From a virus, in the IMG/VR virus record IMGVR_UViG_3300042876_000282, positions 1 through 64,000 of that record: a stretch of DNA of 64,000 nt; one strand, written 5' to 3'. The notes beneath the pieces were generated by a model, which worked only from the letters and a program-made list of their open reading frames with translations, had not been told where the DNA came from and did no database searches. The translations under genes and the position numbers were made by a program. How positions within the stretch are numbered: position 1 is the stretch's first letter; each line of letters opens with the position of its first letter. This document shows positions 23,909 to 30,976 of this stretch, in pieces.

Positions 23909-26215
23909 ATGGATCGCAAAGATTTCTACTTTCGGCAGAAGGTCACGGAGGCTGAACTCGATGCAGCGTTCGACGAGACCGAGGAAGCGATCGATCGCGT
24001 GTTCACGGACCTCGGGATCGTCGGAGTCGTCGCCGGACTCGACGTGACGCAACAGGTCTCGCCGAACATGACGGTGCAGGTCTCGGGGCCGGGCGTCGCG
24101 ATCGATCAGAACGGGAGTCGCATCGCGATCGCGAGCACGCAGAACGTCGATCTCTCGGTCGACGAGTCGGCGGTCGCTACGACGGTGATCACGCCGGGCA
24201 ACTCGAAGATCCTTTCGATCTTCGCAGAGTTCGATCGCGCGCTCTCGGATCCCCGCGTCGACGGCAACGCGGTCACGATCTACTACGAGCGCGCGGAGTC
24301 GTTCCGGCTGAACGTCGCGCAGGGCTCGGAAGCGGTGACGCCGGTCGCGCCGGCGCTTCGTGCGGACGAGATCCTACTCGCGGACGTGACGATCACGTAC
24401 GGCACGACGCAGATCACGAACGGCATGATCTCGACCGCGCGCCGCGAAGTCGTGTTCTCGATCTCGGACAACCCGCGATCGATCTCCGCGGAGTCGCTCG
24501 CGGATGCACTCGGGCAACTTCTCGGGTTCTACAACGACCACGCGAGCGCGACGGCGGATCGCCACAACGCGACCGCGATCGACTACTCCGGCGGCGGTGC
24601 GTGGGCCGACGGTTCGACGAATCCCGCGGCTACGGTCGCGGCGCAACTCACGAAGATCATCGCGGACCTCGCGCCGACGACGGCGAGCGCGAGCGGTGCG
24701 CGGAAGATCGGGATCGAGCAACTCGCGGCGACGTGGCAGGACGCGAGCACGGTCGCGGCTGGCACGCTCTACGCGGTGATCAACGGCATCGTCTCGACGC
24801 TCGCGAGCACGACCGCGAGCGGGAGCGGCGCTCGCAAGCTCGGGATCGAAGCGCTCACGGCATGGGCGGACGGTACCTCGAACGGTGCGACCTCGATCTA
24901 TTCGCGGGTCGCTGCGATCGTCACGGGGCTCGCGAGCACGTCGGGCGGTGGGAGCGGTGCGGCGAAGATCGGGATCGATGCGATCGCTTCGTGGGCGGAC
25001 GCGTCGGCGTTCTCCGCGGGCACGTTGCGCGCGACGGTCAACAAGATCGTGGCGGACCTCGCGGCGTCGACTGGCACGGCGAAGGTCGGCGGTGCGGCGG
25101 TGTCGAGCAGCGGTCTCTCGATCGCGGCGGGTACGCTCGCGACGCAGATCACGGCGTTGCTCGGTCTCTCGAACAACGGCTACGCGTTGCAGGTCGCGCG
25201 CATGGAACTCAAGTATGTTCCGACGACGACCCGCTACTACGACGCGATCGCATACGGCAAGGCGACCGCGGTGGTCGTGGGAGCAAGCGGGCTCTTCGCG
25301 TATTCGAAGAACTCGGGCAACGGTGATTGGACCGAAGCGACGATCGGCGGAACTCCGACCCTGAGCGCGATGCGCTACGACTCGACGAACGACCTCTTCG
25401 TCGCGGTCGGTTCGGCGGGTGCGATCTACACCGCTCCGCCGTCGGCGTCGCTCACGTTCACGAGTCGCACGTCGGGCACGGCGAACGCGCTCACGGGGAT
25501 CTTCGTCGGCGGACCGATTCGGCTGATCGCCGGCGGTGCGTCGGGCACGATCACGACCTCGCCCGACGGCGTGACGTGGACCGTCCGCACGTTCGGGTCT
25601 GCGAACTCGGCGGGGGTGCTCGGTGGTTCGGGGTCGCTTGCGGTCGCGAGCGATGCGACGAACGTCCGCACGTCCACCGATGGGATCACTTGGACCGCGC
25701 GATCGTTGACCAGCGGCATGACGACGAACGCGATCCACTACAACGGAACGAACTACATCGTCGGGCAGGGAACGAACCTCACGACGGCGGGTCGGATCCA
25801 CACGTCGCCGGATGGCGTGACGTGGACGCTGCGAGACTCGCCGACGGATTGCGTGCTCTCGTTCGCGAGCAACGGCGCGCTCGTCGTCGCGGGATGCGCG
25901 GACGGGCTGATCAAGTATTCGACCGACTCCGGCGTGACGTGGTCGACCGCGACGGTCCCGACTACCCCCACGCTCTCGCACGTTCGACGCGTCGAGTATG
26001 ACTCGACGCGCGGTGTGTTCTTCGCGTTCGGCGAAGCGGGCGCGGTGCTGAAATCCCTCGACGGGATCAAGTGGGTGCTCGATCGCTACGACTCGAACTC
26101 CGGCGGGATCAACGCGTCGTGCACCGGCGACGGGCAGGTCTTCGCGCTGAACATCAGCGGGTACGGTGCGGCGTGGTACGGCACCGGAGCGACGGTCATC
26201 GGAACCGCAAGCTGA
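23909..26215 (+). CDS. Tail fibre with C-terminal Asp-box propeller (768 aa)
   Basis: The N-terminus (MDRKDFYFRQKVTEAELDAA) should attach to the baseplate. Residues 210-400 hold about three or four repeats built on GARKIGIEQLA, AGTLYAVINGIV and STTASGSG. From about residue 440 there are blades with Asp-box type motifs: SPDGVTWT, STDGITWT, SPDGVTWT, STDSGVTWS and SLDGIKWV, as in sialidase/BNR propellers. The head likely binds a cell-surface glycan; no catalytic set is evident. It directly follows the gpI-like gene. Confidence 0.75.
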   Translation: MDRKDFYFRQKVTEAELDAAFDETEEAIDRVFTDLGIVGVVAGLDVTQQVSPNMTVQVSGPGVAIDQNGSRIAIASTQNVDLSVDESAVATTVITPGNSKILSIFAEFDRALSDPRVDGNAVTIYYERAESFRLNVAQGSEAVTPVAPALRADEILLADVTITYGTTQITNGMISTARREVVFSISDNPRSISAESLADALGQLLGFYNDHASATADRHNATAIDYSGGGAWADGSTNPAATVAAQLTKIIADLAPTTASASGARKIGIEQLAATWQDASTVAAGTLYAVINGIVSTLASTTASGSGARKLGIEALTAWADGTSNGATSIYSRVAAIVTGLASTSGGGSGAAKIGIDAIASWADASAFSAGTLRATVNKIVADLAASTGTAKVGGAAVSSSGLSIAAGTLATQITALLGLSNNGYALQVARMELKYVPTTTRYYDAIAYGKATAVVVGASGLFAYSKNSGNGDWTEATIGGTPTLSAMRYDSTNDLFVAVGSAGAIYTAPPSASLTFTSRTSGTANALTGIFVGGPIRLIAGGASGTITTSPDGVTWTVRTFGSANSAGVLGGSGSLAVASDATNVRTSTDGITWTARSLTSGMTTNAIHYNGTNYIVGQGTNLTTAGRIHTSPDGVTWTLRDSPTDCVLSFASNGALVVAGCADGLIKYSTDSGVTWSTATVPTTPTLSHVRRVEYDSTRGVFFAFGEAGAVLKSLDGIKWVLDRYDSNSGGINASCTGDGQVFALNISGYGAAWYGTGATVIGTAS

Positions 26216-26234
26216 ACCAACGCGAGGGGGCGAC

Positions 26235-26813
26235 GTGGACGCGAGCACGATCACGAGCACGGCGGCGAGCGCGAACCCTTGGGTTCTCGGGCTTGCGATC
26301 ATCGGTGCGATCTTCGGCGCCGGCGGCTTCGCGGTGCAGATCGTGCTTTGGCTCCGCGCTCGAAGCGAGAAGCACGCGGAGAACGAGGGCAAGCGGATCG
26401 AATCGACGGCGGAGGTCGAGAAGCACGAGATCGACGCCGACCTCACGGTCAACGATCGGCTCTTGAAGCGGATCGAATCGCTCGAACGTCGGATGGATCA
26501 AGAGCGCGACTCGCATCGCGACGAGATCGATCGGATGAAGAGCGATCACGAGTCGACGAAACGCACGCTCGAAGGTCGGAACGACGAGTGCGAGCGGCGA
26601 TACGACGCGCTCGAACGCGAGAACAAAGAACGCGAGAGCCGCGAGAAGGAACTCCGCGACGCGAACCGGCTGATCCTCTACGCGTATCAGAACTTGCGGA
26701 ACGACCTCACCTCGATTCGGAAGCACGTCGACCGCATCGAAGACGAGAACCGAAGGCTTCGCGACGAACTCGAACGACGAACGATCCCGGCTCCGACGCC
26801 GGGCGGAGGGTGA
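26235..26813 (+). CDS. Membrane-anchored coiled-coil protein (192 aa)
   Basis: GTG 26235 follows a GAGGGGGCG site. One transmembrane helix at about residues 14-37 (WVLGLAIIGAIFGAGGFAVQ) is followed by a long charged coiled coil from about 45 to 180 (RIESLERRMDQERDSHRDEI). This is the shape of inner-membrane spanin-like or holin-associated proteins, and the endolysin gene is next. A lysis role is inferred. Confidence 0.6.
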   Translation: MDASTITSTAASANPWVLGLAIIGAIFGAGGFAVQIVLWLRARSEKHAENEGKRIESTAEVEKHEIDADLTVNDRLLKRIESLERRMDQERDSHRDEIDRMKSDHESTKRTLEGRNDECERRYDALERENKERESREKELRDANRLILYAYQNLRNDLTSIRKHVDRIEDENRRLRDELERRTIPAPTPGGG

Positions 26814-26817
26814 CGGC

Positions 26818-27513
26818 ATGAAGGCGAGCGGGTTGATCGTAGGTGGGCGAGTCGTCGACGTCGTCGCGGACGATGGCGGCAAGATCGAGTGCTTCAACTG
26901 GCACGATCACGGGATGCAGTTCAAGCCCGGCGACGGTGCGCGTCGTCGCGTGATCTCGAAGACGCCGCTCCGCAAGAAGGTCTGGCATTGGACCGGCGGC
27001 GAGGGGACGGCGCGCGCGCTCTTCCGCGTGCTCGACGGTCGCGAACTCGGGATCGAGACCGCGATCGATGCCGACGGCTTGCTCTGGCAGTTCGCCGATC
27101 CGATCGAGGTCGACACCTACGACGCCGGCCCGTGGAATCCGGAGTCGTGGGGGACCGAGATCACGAACTACGGCTTCACGGGACCGGGGCGCTCGTCTCC
27201 GAACCCGAAGCGCGGGATGTACCGCACGACGATGAACGGGCGGTCGCGCGAGTTCGCGCGGTTCTTCCCCGCGCAGATCCGGACCGCGCTCGCGCTGGCG
27301 CGCGCGGTGTCGAAGGCGGTGCCGACGATCGCGCTCGCGGTGCCGGTGGGCACGGATGGGAAGCTCTACCCCAACGTCGCGCCGCGTGACTTCCTGCGAC
27401 GCTTCTCGGGGCACCTCGGGCACTACCACCTCACGGACAACAAAGCCGATCCGGGGCACGATCTTCTCGGCGCGTTCCGTGCCGCGGGCTTCGAGGGCGC
27501 GAAGGTGGGTTGA
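26818..27513 (+). CDS. Endolysin: N-acetylmuramoyl-L-alanine amidase (Amidase_2 type)
   Basis: The 231-residue enzyme fits the zinc amidase fold. VWHWTGGEGT at about residues 55-64 supplies the first His ligand, EITNYGF at 114-120 lies in the core, and GHYHLTDNKADPG at 201-213 gives the second His and the K-x-DPG signature. It would cut the amide bond between muramic acid and L-alanine. No signal peptide is seen, so it needs a holin. It lies inside the lysis cassette. Confidence 0.82.
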   Translation: MKASGLIVGGRVVDVVADDGGKIECFNWHDHGMQFKPGDGARRRVISKTPLRKKVWHWTGGEGTARALFRVLDGRELGIETAIDADGLLWQFADPIEVDTYDAGPWNPESWGTEITNYGFTGPGRSSPNPKRGMYRTTMNGRSREFARFFPAQIRTALALARAVSKAVPTIALAVPVGTDGKLYPNVAPRDFLRRFSGHLGHYHLTDNKADPGHDLLGAFRAAGFEGAKVG

Positions 27514-27544
27514 CGACGACGGTCGCGACGGGCACGATCCGATC

Positions 27545-27934
27545 ATGCCGGATTGGTTGCCTCACGTCGTCGAGCAGGGTTGGTCGTTCGTCGCGGTCGC
27601 GTTGCTCGTGTACCAGATCGGGGTCGCGTCGAAGGCGATCGCGACTCGCTTCGGGTGGCGCGGTCCGGGGTCGTGGTACGACCTCACGCTCCGACTTCAC
27701 CCGCTCGCCGGTGGCGCGCTCTTCGGGCTGATCCCGCTTCCGACGCTCGATGCGATCGACTCGATCGAAGGAACGGCTGCGCGCATCGCGGCGCGGTGCG
27801 GGTGGTTCCTGTTAGCCGGTGCGGTGTGCGGGCAGGTCTACGAGTCGGTGAAGTTCGGGAGCCGATGGCTTCAAGTGCGCGCGGGCATCCGCGCGACGAT
27901 GTCGCCGTCGCAACCTCCGGACGGTGAAGCGTGA
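27545..27934 (+). CDS. Putative holin, three membrane helices (129 aa)
   Basis: ATG 27545 was chosen because the longer upstream frame crosses the endolysin. Hydrophobic helices are visible at about residues 12-30 (WSFVAVALLVYQIGVASKA), 52-68 and 85-103. The size, hydrophobicity and position directly after the amidase suggest a holin that releases it. The last bases overlap the next start. No family is recognised, so the role is positional. Confidence 0.55.
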   Translation: MPDWLPHVVEQGWSFVAVALLVYQIGVASKAIATRFGWRGPGSWYDLTLRLHPLAGGALFGLIPLPTLDAIDSIEGTAARIAARCGWFLLAGAVCGQVYESVKFGSRWLQVRAGIRATMSPSQPPDGEA

Positions 27935-28416
27935 AGCGGCTCGGCTTCCTTCGGTACGCGATCACGGCACCGAGCGATCTCGTCGCGGTGCTGATCGTGC
28001 TCTTCGTCCGCGCGGCATGGGGCTCGAAGCTCTCTCGCGAAGGCGGGTGTCTCGTCGTCGACCTCGATCCGAAGTCGTGGCCGATGCGGTCGTGGTACCG
28101 CGGATGGGGTGGCACCACGTTCGGGCACGCGATCATGCTCGCGCCGCTCGACCCCGTTCGACGCGCGGAGGTCTTCCACCACGAACTCGTGCACGTCGAG
28201 CAAATCGAGGCGCACGCGCTCATGGCGCTCGTCTACGCGATCCCGATCGCGGTGACGTGGCATCCGCTGGCGGGGCTCGCGGCGTGGGCGACCTCGTCGT
28301 GGATCTCGTATTGGTCCGCGGGGCTCGTCGCGGTGCTACGCGGCGAGAGCTTCTATCACGGGAACACGAACGAGGAAGCGGCGTACGCGCAGACGCCGGG
28401 CGAGGGGGCACGATGA
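27931..28416 (+). CDS. Membrane protein with HExxH metalloprotease motif (161 aa)
   Basis: GTG 27931 overlaps the previous stop. The protein has a hydrophobic N-terminus (about 9-30), a HHELVHVEQ motif at 83-91 (HExxH at 84-88), two later hydrophobic helices (about 95-130) and glutamates at 148-149 (NTNEEAAYAQ) that could be the third zinc ligand. This is the pattern of a small membrane-bound gluzincin. Its place in a lysis cassette is unusual; it may modify envelope proteins or superinfection receptors. Activity is inferred. Confidence 0.6.
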   Translation: MKRLGFLRYAITAPSDLVAVLIVLFVRAAWGSKLSREGGCLVVDLDPKSWPMRSWYRGWGGTTFGHAIMLAPLDPVRRAEVFHHELVHVEQIEAHALMALVYAIPIAVTWHPLAGLAAWATSSWISYWSAGLVAVLRGESFYHGNTNEEAAYAQTPGEGAR

Positions 28417-28589
28417 CGAAGAGCGAGAAGGTTCGAGCGGCGGCGGTTCTCGGAGTGCCGCTCGTGCTGGCAGCGCTGGGCGTGGTCTACGCGCCCGACC
28501 TCGACGCGAAGATGCTCACGACCTACGGCTTCGTGCTCGGACTCTTCGAGGGCGCGGTCGTCATGTCGTACGCGACGCGGCGGTCGTGA
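28413..28589 (+). CDS. Small two-helix membrane protein (58 aa), holin-like
   Basis: ATG 28413 overlaps the previous TGA. Two hydrophobic helices lie at about residues 10-27 (AAVLGVPLVLAALGVVYA) and 36-53 (TTYGFVLGLFEGAVVMSY) with a short turn and a basic C-terminus (TRRS). It may be a holin, antiholin or pinholin; the sequence does not decide. Confidence 0.55.
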   Translation: MTKSEKVRAAAVLGVPLVLAALGVVYAPDLDAKMLTTYGFVLGLFEGAVVMSYATRRS

Positions 28590-28948
28590 ACGCGAAGACG
28601 TTCGGGATCGGTGCCGCGGTGCTCGCGCTCGCGATGCTCGTCGGGTTCGCCGGCGGTCGTTCGTGTTCGCCGACGACGCCGCATGTTCCGGACAAGCCGC
28701 TCCCGCCGGCGAGCATCGATGCCGGTGTCGCGGAGGCGCGGATCGATGACGAGCTACGGCGACGGCTCGACGAGATCGAGGGGCGCGTCGGTGAGATCGA
28801 AGCGGAGCAAGCGCGAAGGCGCGCCGGCTTCGCGAACTCGCAACGCGCGGAGCTTGCGCGGGTGCGCGATGGTGGACGGGGGGCGGTGTCGGAATGGCTG
28901 AACGACTTCGATCGATCGCTGCAATCGGGTTCTTCGTCGTCGCCTTGA
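28586..28948 (+). CDS. Inner-membrane spanin-like protein (120 aa)
   Basis: GTG 28586 overlaps the previous stop by four bases. An N-terminal membrane helix (about residues 7-24) is followed by a Pro-rich stretch and a coiled coil (DDELRRRLDEIEGRVGEIEA). The next gene starts inside its 3' end in another frame, as with Rz/Rz1 pairs. This fits an i-spanin. The cysteine in GGRSCSP makes a lipobox reading possible but less likely. Confidence 0.55.
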   Translation: MNAKTFGIGAAVLALAMLVGFAGGRSCSPTTPHVPDKPLPPASIDAGVAEARIDDELRRRLDEIEGRVGEIEAEQARRRAGFANSQRAELARVRDGGRGAVSEWLNDFDRSLQSGSSSSP

Positions 28949-29361
28949 CGGCGGCGTTCGGCGTGCGAGCGCAGGAACCTCGGATCGTGTCTCTCGAACC
29001 GCGCGAGCCCGCGCCGTTCGCGGGGATGCTACTTCCCGACGACGTCGCGATCCGATGGCGGCAAGAGATCGAGCGATTGCGCTTCGAGCTTGATCTCGCG
29101 GCGCAACGCGCGGCGGCGTTGCAGGCGATCCACGCCGACGAGATCTCGGCGCGTGACGCCGCGGCCGCGGAGCGGCTCCGACTCCGCGATGAACTCTGGA
29201 CCGCGCGAGCGGAAGAACTCCGCGCGGCGGCGGCGGACGCTCGACGAGAGCGCGACGCGGCGCGCCGGCGCGCGGGGCCGCGGTGGTGGCAGCGTCCGGG
29301 GCTATGGTTCGCGCTCGGTGCGGGTAGCGCTGGCGCGTTGGCGGTGGTTCTCTCACGGTAG
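28894..29361 (+). CDS. Exported coiled-coil protein, possible spanin partner (155 aa)
   Basis: The start lies 55 bases inside the preceding spanin-like gene in another frame. Residues 1-26 look like a signal peptide ending GVRA-QEP; a coiled coil covers about 50-125 (IRWRQEIERLRFELDLAAQR); a C-terminal hydrophobic helix (LWFALGAGSAGALAVVL) follows at about 133-153. The nested layout suggests a two-gene envelope-fusion system with its neighbour. No Rz1-type lipobox is obvious, so the pairing is inferred. Confidence 0.55.
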   Translation: MAERLRSIAAIGFFVVALTAAFGVRAQEPRIVSLEPREPAPFAGMLLPDDVAIRWRQEIERLRFELDLAAQRAAALQAIHADEISARDAAAAERLRLRDELWTARAEELRAAAADARRERDAARRRAGPRWWQRPGLWFALGAGSAGALAVVLSR

Positions 29362-29376
29362 GAAAGCAGGCGGGGC

Positions 29377-29592
29377 ATGGATTCGGTCAAGTTCGAGAAC
29401 TCGTCGCACCTCACGGAAGCGACATACGACGCGGAGCGCTCGAAGCTCCGCGTGACGTTCCGCGGTGGTTCGTCGTACGTCTACGACGGCGTGCCGGCGG
29501 CGGTGTGGGAGGGGTTGATCGCGTCGCCGTCGGCGGGGAAGTTCCTCGCGGCTGAGATCAAGCCGGCGTACGCGTGCGAGCGCGTGTCGTGA
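29377..29592 (+). CDS. KTSC-domain protein (71 aa)
   Basis: The whole protein matches the KTSC domain: SSHLTEATYD, a LRVTFRGGSSYVYDGVPAAV core, and SPSAGKFLAAEIKPAYACER. This small domain resembles the C-terminus of some lysyl-tRNA synthetases and is frequent in phages; its job is not known. The leader contains AGCAGGCGGGG just before ATG 29377. The stop overlaps the next GTG. Confidence 0.75.
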   Translation: MDSVKFENSSHLTEATYDAERSKLRVTFRGGSSYVYDGVPAAVWEGLIASPSAGKFLAAEIKPAYACERVS

Positions 29593-30092
29593 CGACCTCC
29601 GGAGACGTCGAGAAGGCGAGTTCCGGCGATGGGGGCGGGGATGGTAGCGGCGACGACGTCACGCGCCGTCTCGCGGCGGAGGCTGGCGAGGCCGAGGTCG
29701 ATGCCGAAGTCGTGGTCGCGGTGGTCGAGGGCGTCGCGCGGAGGATCTCGGACGTGATCGCGAACCGTGGCGAGACCTCGATCCGCGCGGCGGTGCTCGA
29801 AGCGCTCGAAGGCGAAGCCGGAGCGCTCGCGGTGCTGGCGTCGGCGTACGACGAAGGGCGAGAAGATGCGACGCGTGACGCGTTGATCGGGTCGCGCGTG
29901 CTCGACGCCGCCGACATCGATCCCGGATGGGGTGACGTCGACGGAGTCGGACTTCGGAAGACGATCCAACGCGAGACGAACGCGTGCGAGCGGTGTTCGC
30001 ACGCGACGGTGTGCGTGGTCGCTCGCACGATCCCGCCGGAGTTTCTGATCGTGGTCTCGCGGTGTCTCGCGTTTGCCCCGCGGGCGGAGTAG
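29589..30092 (+). CDS. Hypothetical protein with C-terminal Cys cluster (167 aa)
   Basis: GTG 29589 overlaps the KTSC stop by four bases. The N-terminus is Gly/Asp/Ser rich; the middle is helical (VVAVVEGVARRISDVIANRG); the C-terminus has CERCSHATVC at about 139-148 and one more Cys near 162, suggesting a metal site. Its TAG stop is part of a TAGAAT box that may start the next transcript. No family is recognised. Confidence 0.55.
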   Translation: MTTSGDVEKASSGDGGGDGSGDDVTRRLAAEAGEAEVDAEVVVAVVEGVARRISDVIANRGETSIRAAVLEALEGEAGALAVLASAYDEGREDATRDALIGSRVLDAADIDPGWGDVDGVGLRKTIQRETNACERCSHATVCVVARTIPPEFLIVVSRCLAFAPRAE

Positions 30093-30095
30093 AAT
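30090..30095 (+). promoter_or_regulatory. TAGAAT box preceding the structured RNA
   Basis: TAGAAT overlaps the preceding stop codon and lies about eight bases before the large stem at 30103. It is one mismatch from a TATAAT -10 hexamer. No good -35 is seen. Confidence 0.35.
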
Positions 30096-30101
30096 CGACT
30101 C

Positions 30102-30177
30102 CGACGCCGGCTCGAACGCGTCGCGGTCTCACCTCCCCCCTGCTACCGCGACGACCGAGCCGGCGTCACTTTTTCTT
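30102..30177 (+). ncRNA. Possible small RNA ending in an intrinsic terminator
   Basis: Two stacked perfect stems are visible: GACGCCGGCTCG (30103-30114) with CGAGCCGGCGTC (30156-30167), and inside it CGTCGCGGT (30119-30127) with ACCGCGACG (30145-30153). The 17-base loop CTCACCTCCCCCCTGCT includes CACCTCC, as in the 16S rRNA anti-Shine-Dalgarno end, and CCCTGCT, complementary to AGCAGGG. ACTTTTTCTT follows the stem, as in factor-independent terminators. With TAGAAT upstream, a 76-base RNA is plausible; a plain terminator is the simpler reading. Confidence 0.45.
30156..30177 (+). terminator. Intrinsic terminator of the lysis operon
   Basis: The 12-bp GC-rich outer stem followed by ACTTTTTCTT is the best terminator-like structure in the window. 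It closes the lysis/KTSC gene run before the hydrolase gene at 30212. Confidence 0.65.
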
Positions 30178-30211
30178 GGTCGTCGTCGGCGACGTGGTAG
30201 TACGACCGCCT

Positions 30212-30931
30212 ATGGTTCGATTCGCTCTCGCTCGTGTGCTGACTTCGACGGCTCTTCTCGTGACGCTCTCGATCGGCGCAACCTACGACCGACCCGCGGC
30301 GACGGTGTCTCCGCCGGAGACACGCGCGGCGCCGAAGACGGCTGAACGTGTCGAGCCGGTGCTGGTGGTGCCGGAGATCGCGACGCCGAAGACGCGACCG
30401 ATCCCGGATTGTGCATGGACGCCGGCGGCGAAGGCGTCGCTCGTCGCGATGGTGCGGATCGAGTCGTCGTCGGGGAAGGATGCGGCGGCGATCGCGTGGA
30501 CGATGACGCGACGCTGGCTCGGGCTGGCGCGGTTCCGCGGGCGATCGTTCGCGGACTACATCGTCGACACCTCCGCGCCGCTCCGCGCGCATCGTCGCGG
30601 CGAGTTCGAGTCGCTCACGGGTTATCAGGCGTGTGTGCTGGGAGTGCCACGGCTCGACGAGCGCGGTCGCGACGCGTGTCGGATCTTCGAGGGCGAGCGG
30701 AAAGCCGCGGAGGTGGGCGCGGTGCTCGACGCGTGGGCGGCGGGTGACGTTCCCGATCCGTGCGGGGGCGAGTCGTTCATGTGGTTCGCGCCGTGGTACC
30801 GCTCGACGCAGCGCACGCGAGTCGTCTCGTGCGGTGACACCGCGAACCGCTTCCACACGTTGCCCGAGATCTCGCACGCGACGGTGCTCGAACGCGTGTC
30901 GACGCCGGTCGATCTGCGAACGTGTCGGTAG
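30212..30931 (+). CDS. Exported SleB-like cell-wall hydrolase candidate (239 aa)
   Basis: ATG 30212 begins a signal-like N-terminus (RFALARVLTSTALLVTLSIG). The mature part has ASLVAMVRIESSSGKDAAAI with a possible catalytic Glu and AIAWTMTRRW, a layout like SleB/CwlJ-type hydrolases, then conserved APWYRSTQR and VVSCGDTANRFHTLP ends. It could degrade peptidoglycan at entry or lysis. Palindrome copy 3 lies in the linker after the signal region. The family call is tentative. Confidence 0.45.
   Translation: MVRFALARVLTSTALLVTLSIGATYDRPAATVSPPETRAAPKTAERVEPVLVVPEIATPKTRPIPDCAWTPAAKASLVAMVRIESSSGKDAAAIAWTMTRRWLGLARFRGRSFADYIVDTSAPLRAHRRGEFESLTGYQACVLGVPRLDERGRDACRIFEGERKAAEVGAVLDAWAAGDVPDPCGGESFMWFAPWYRSTQRTRVVSCGDTANRFHTLPEISHATVLERVSTPVDLRTCR
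30305..30323. repeat. Dispersed palindrome, copy 3 (variant)
   Basis: Arms GTGTCTCCG and CGGAGACAC pair perfectly around a single C (19 bp). Compared with copies 1 and 2, the centre has changed yet the symmetry is complete. It lies within the coding sequence, read as VSPPET. Confidence 0.7.
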
Positions 30932-30976
30932 GTCGTTCCGTTCGGGTGCGGACGGCGGATGATAGGGGGGCCGGCG

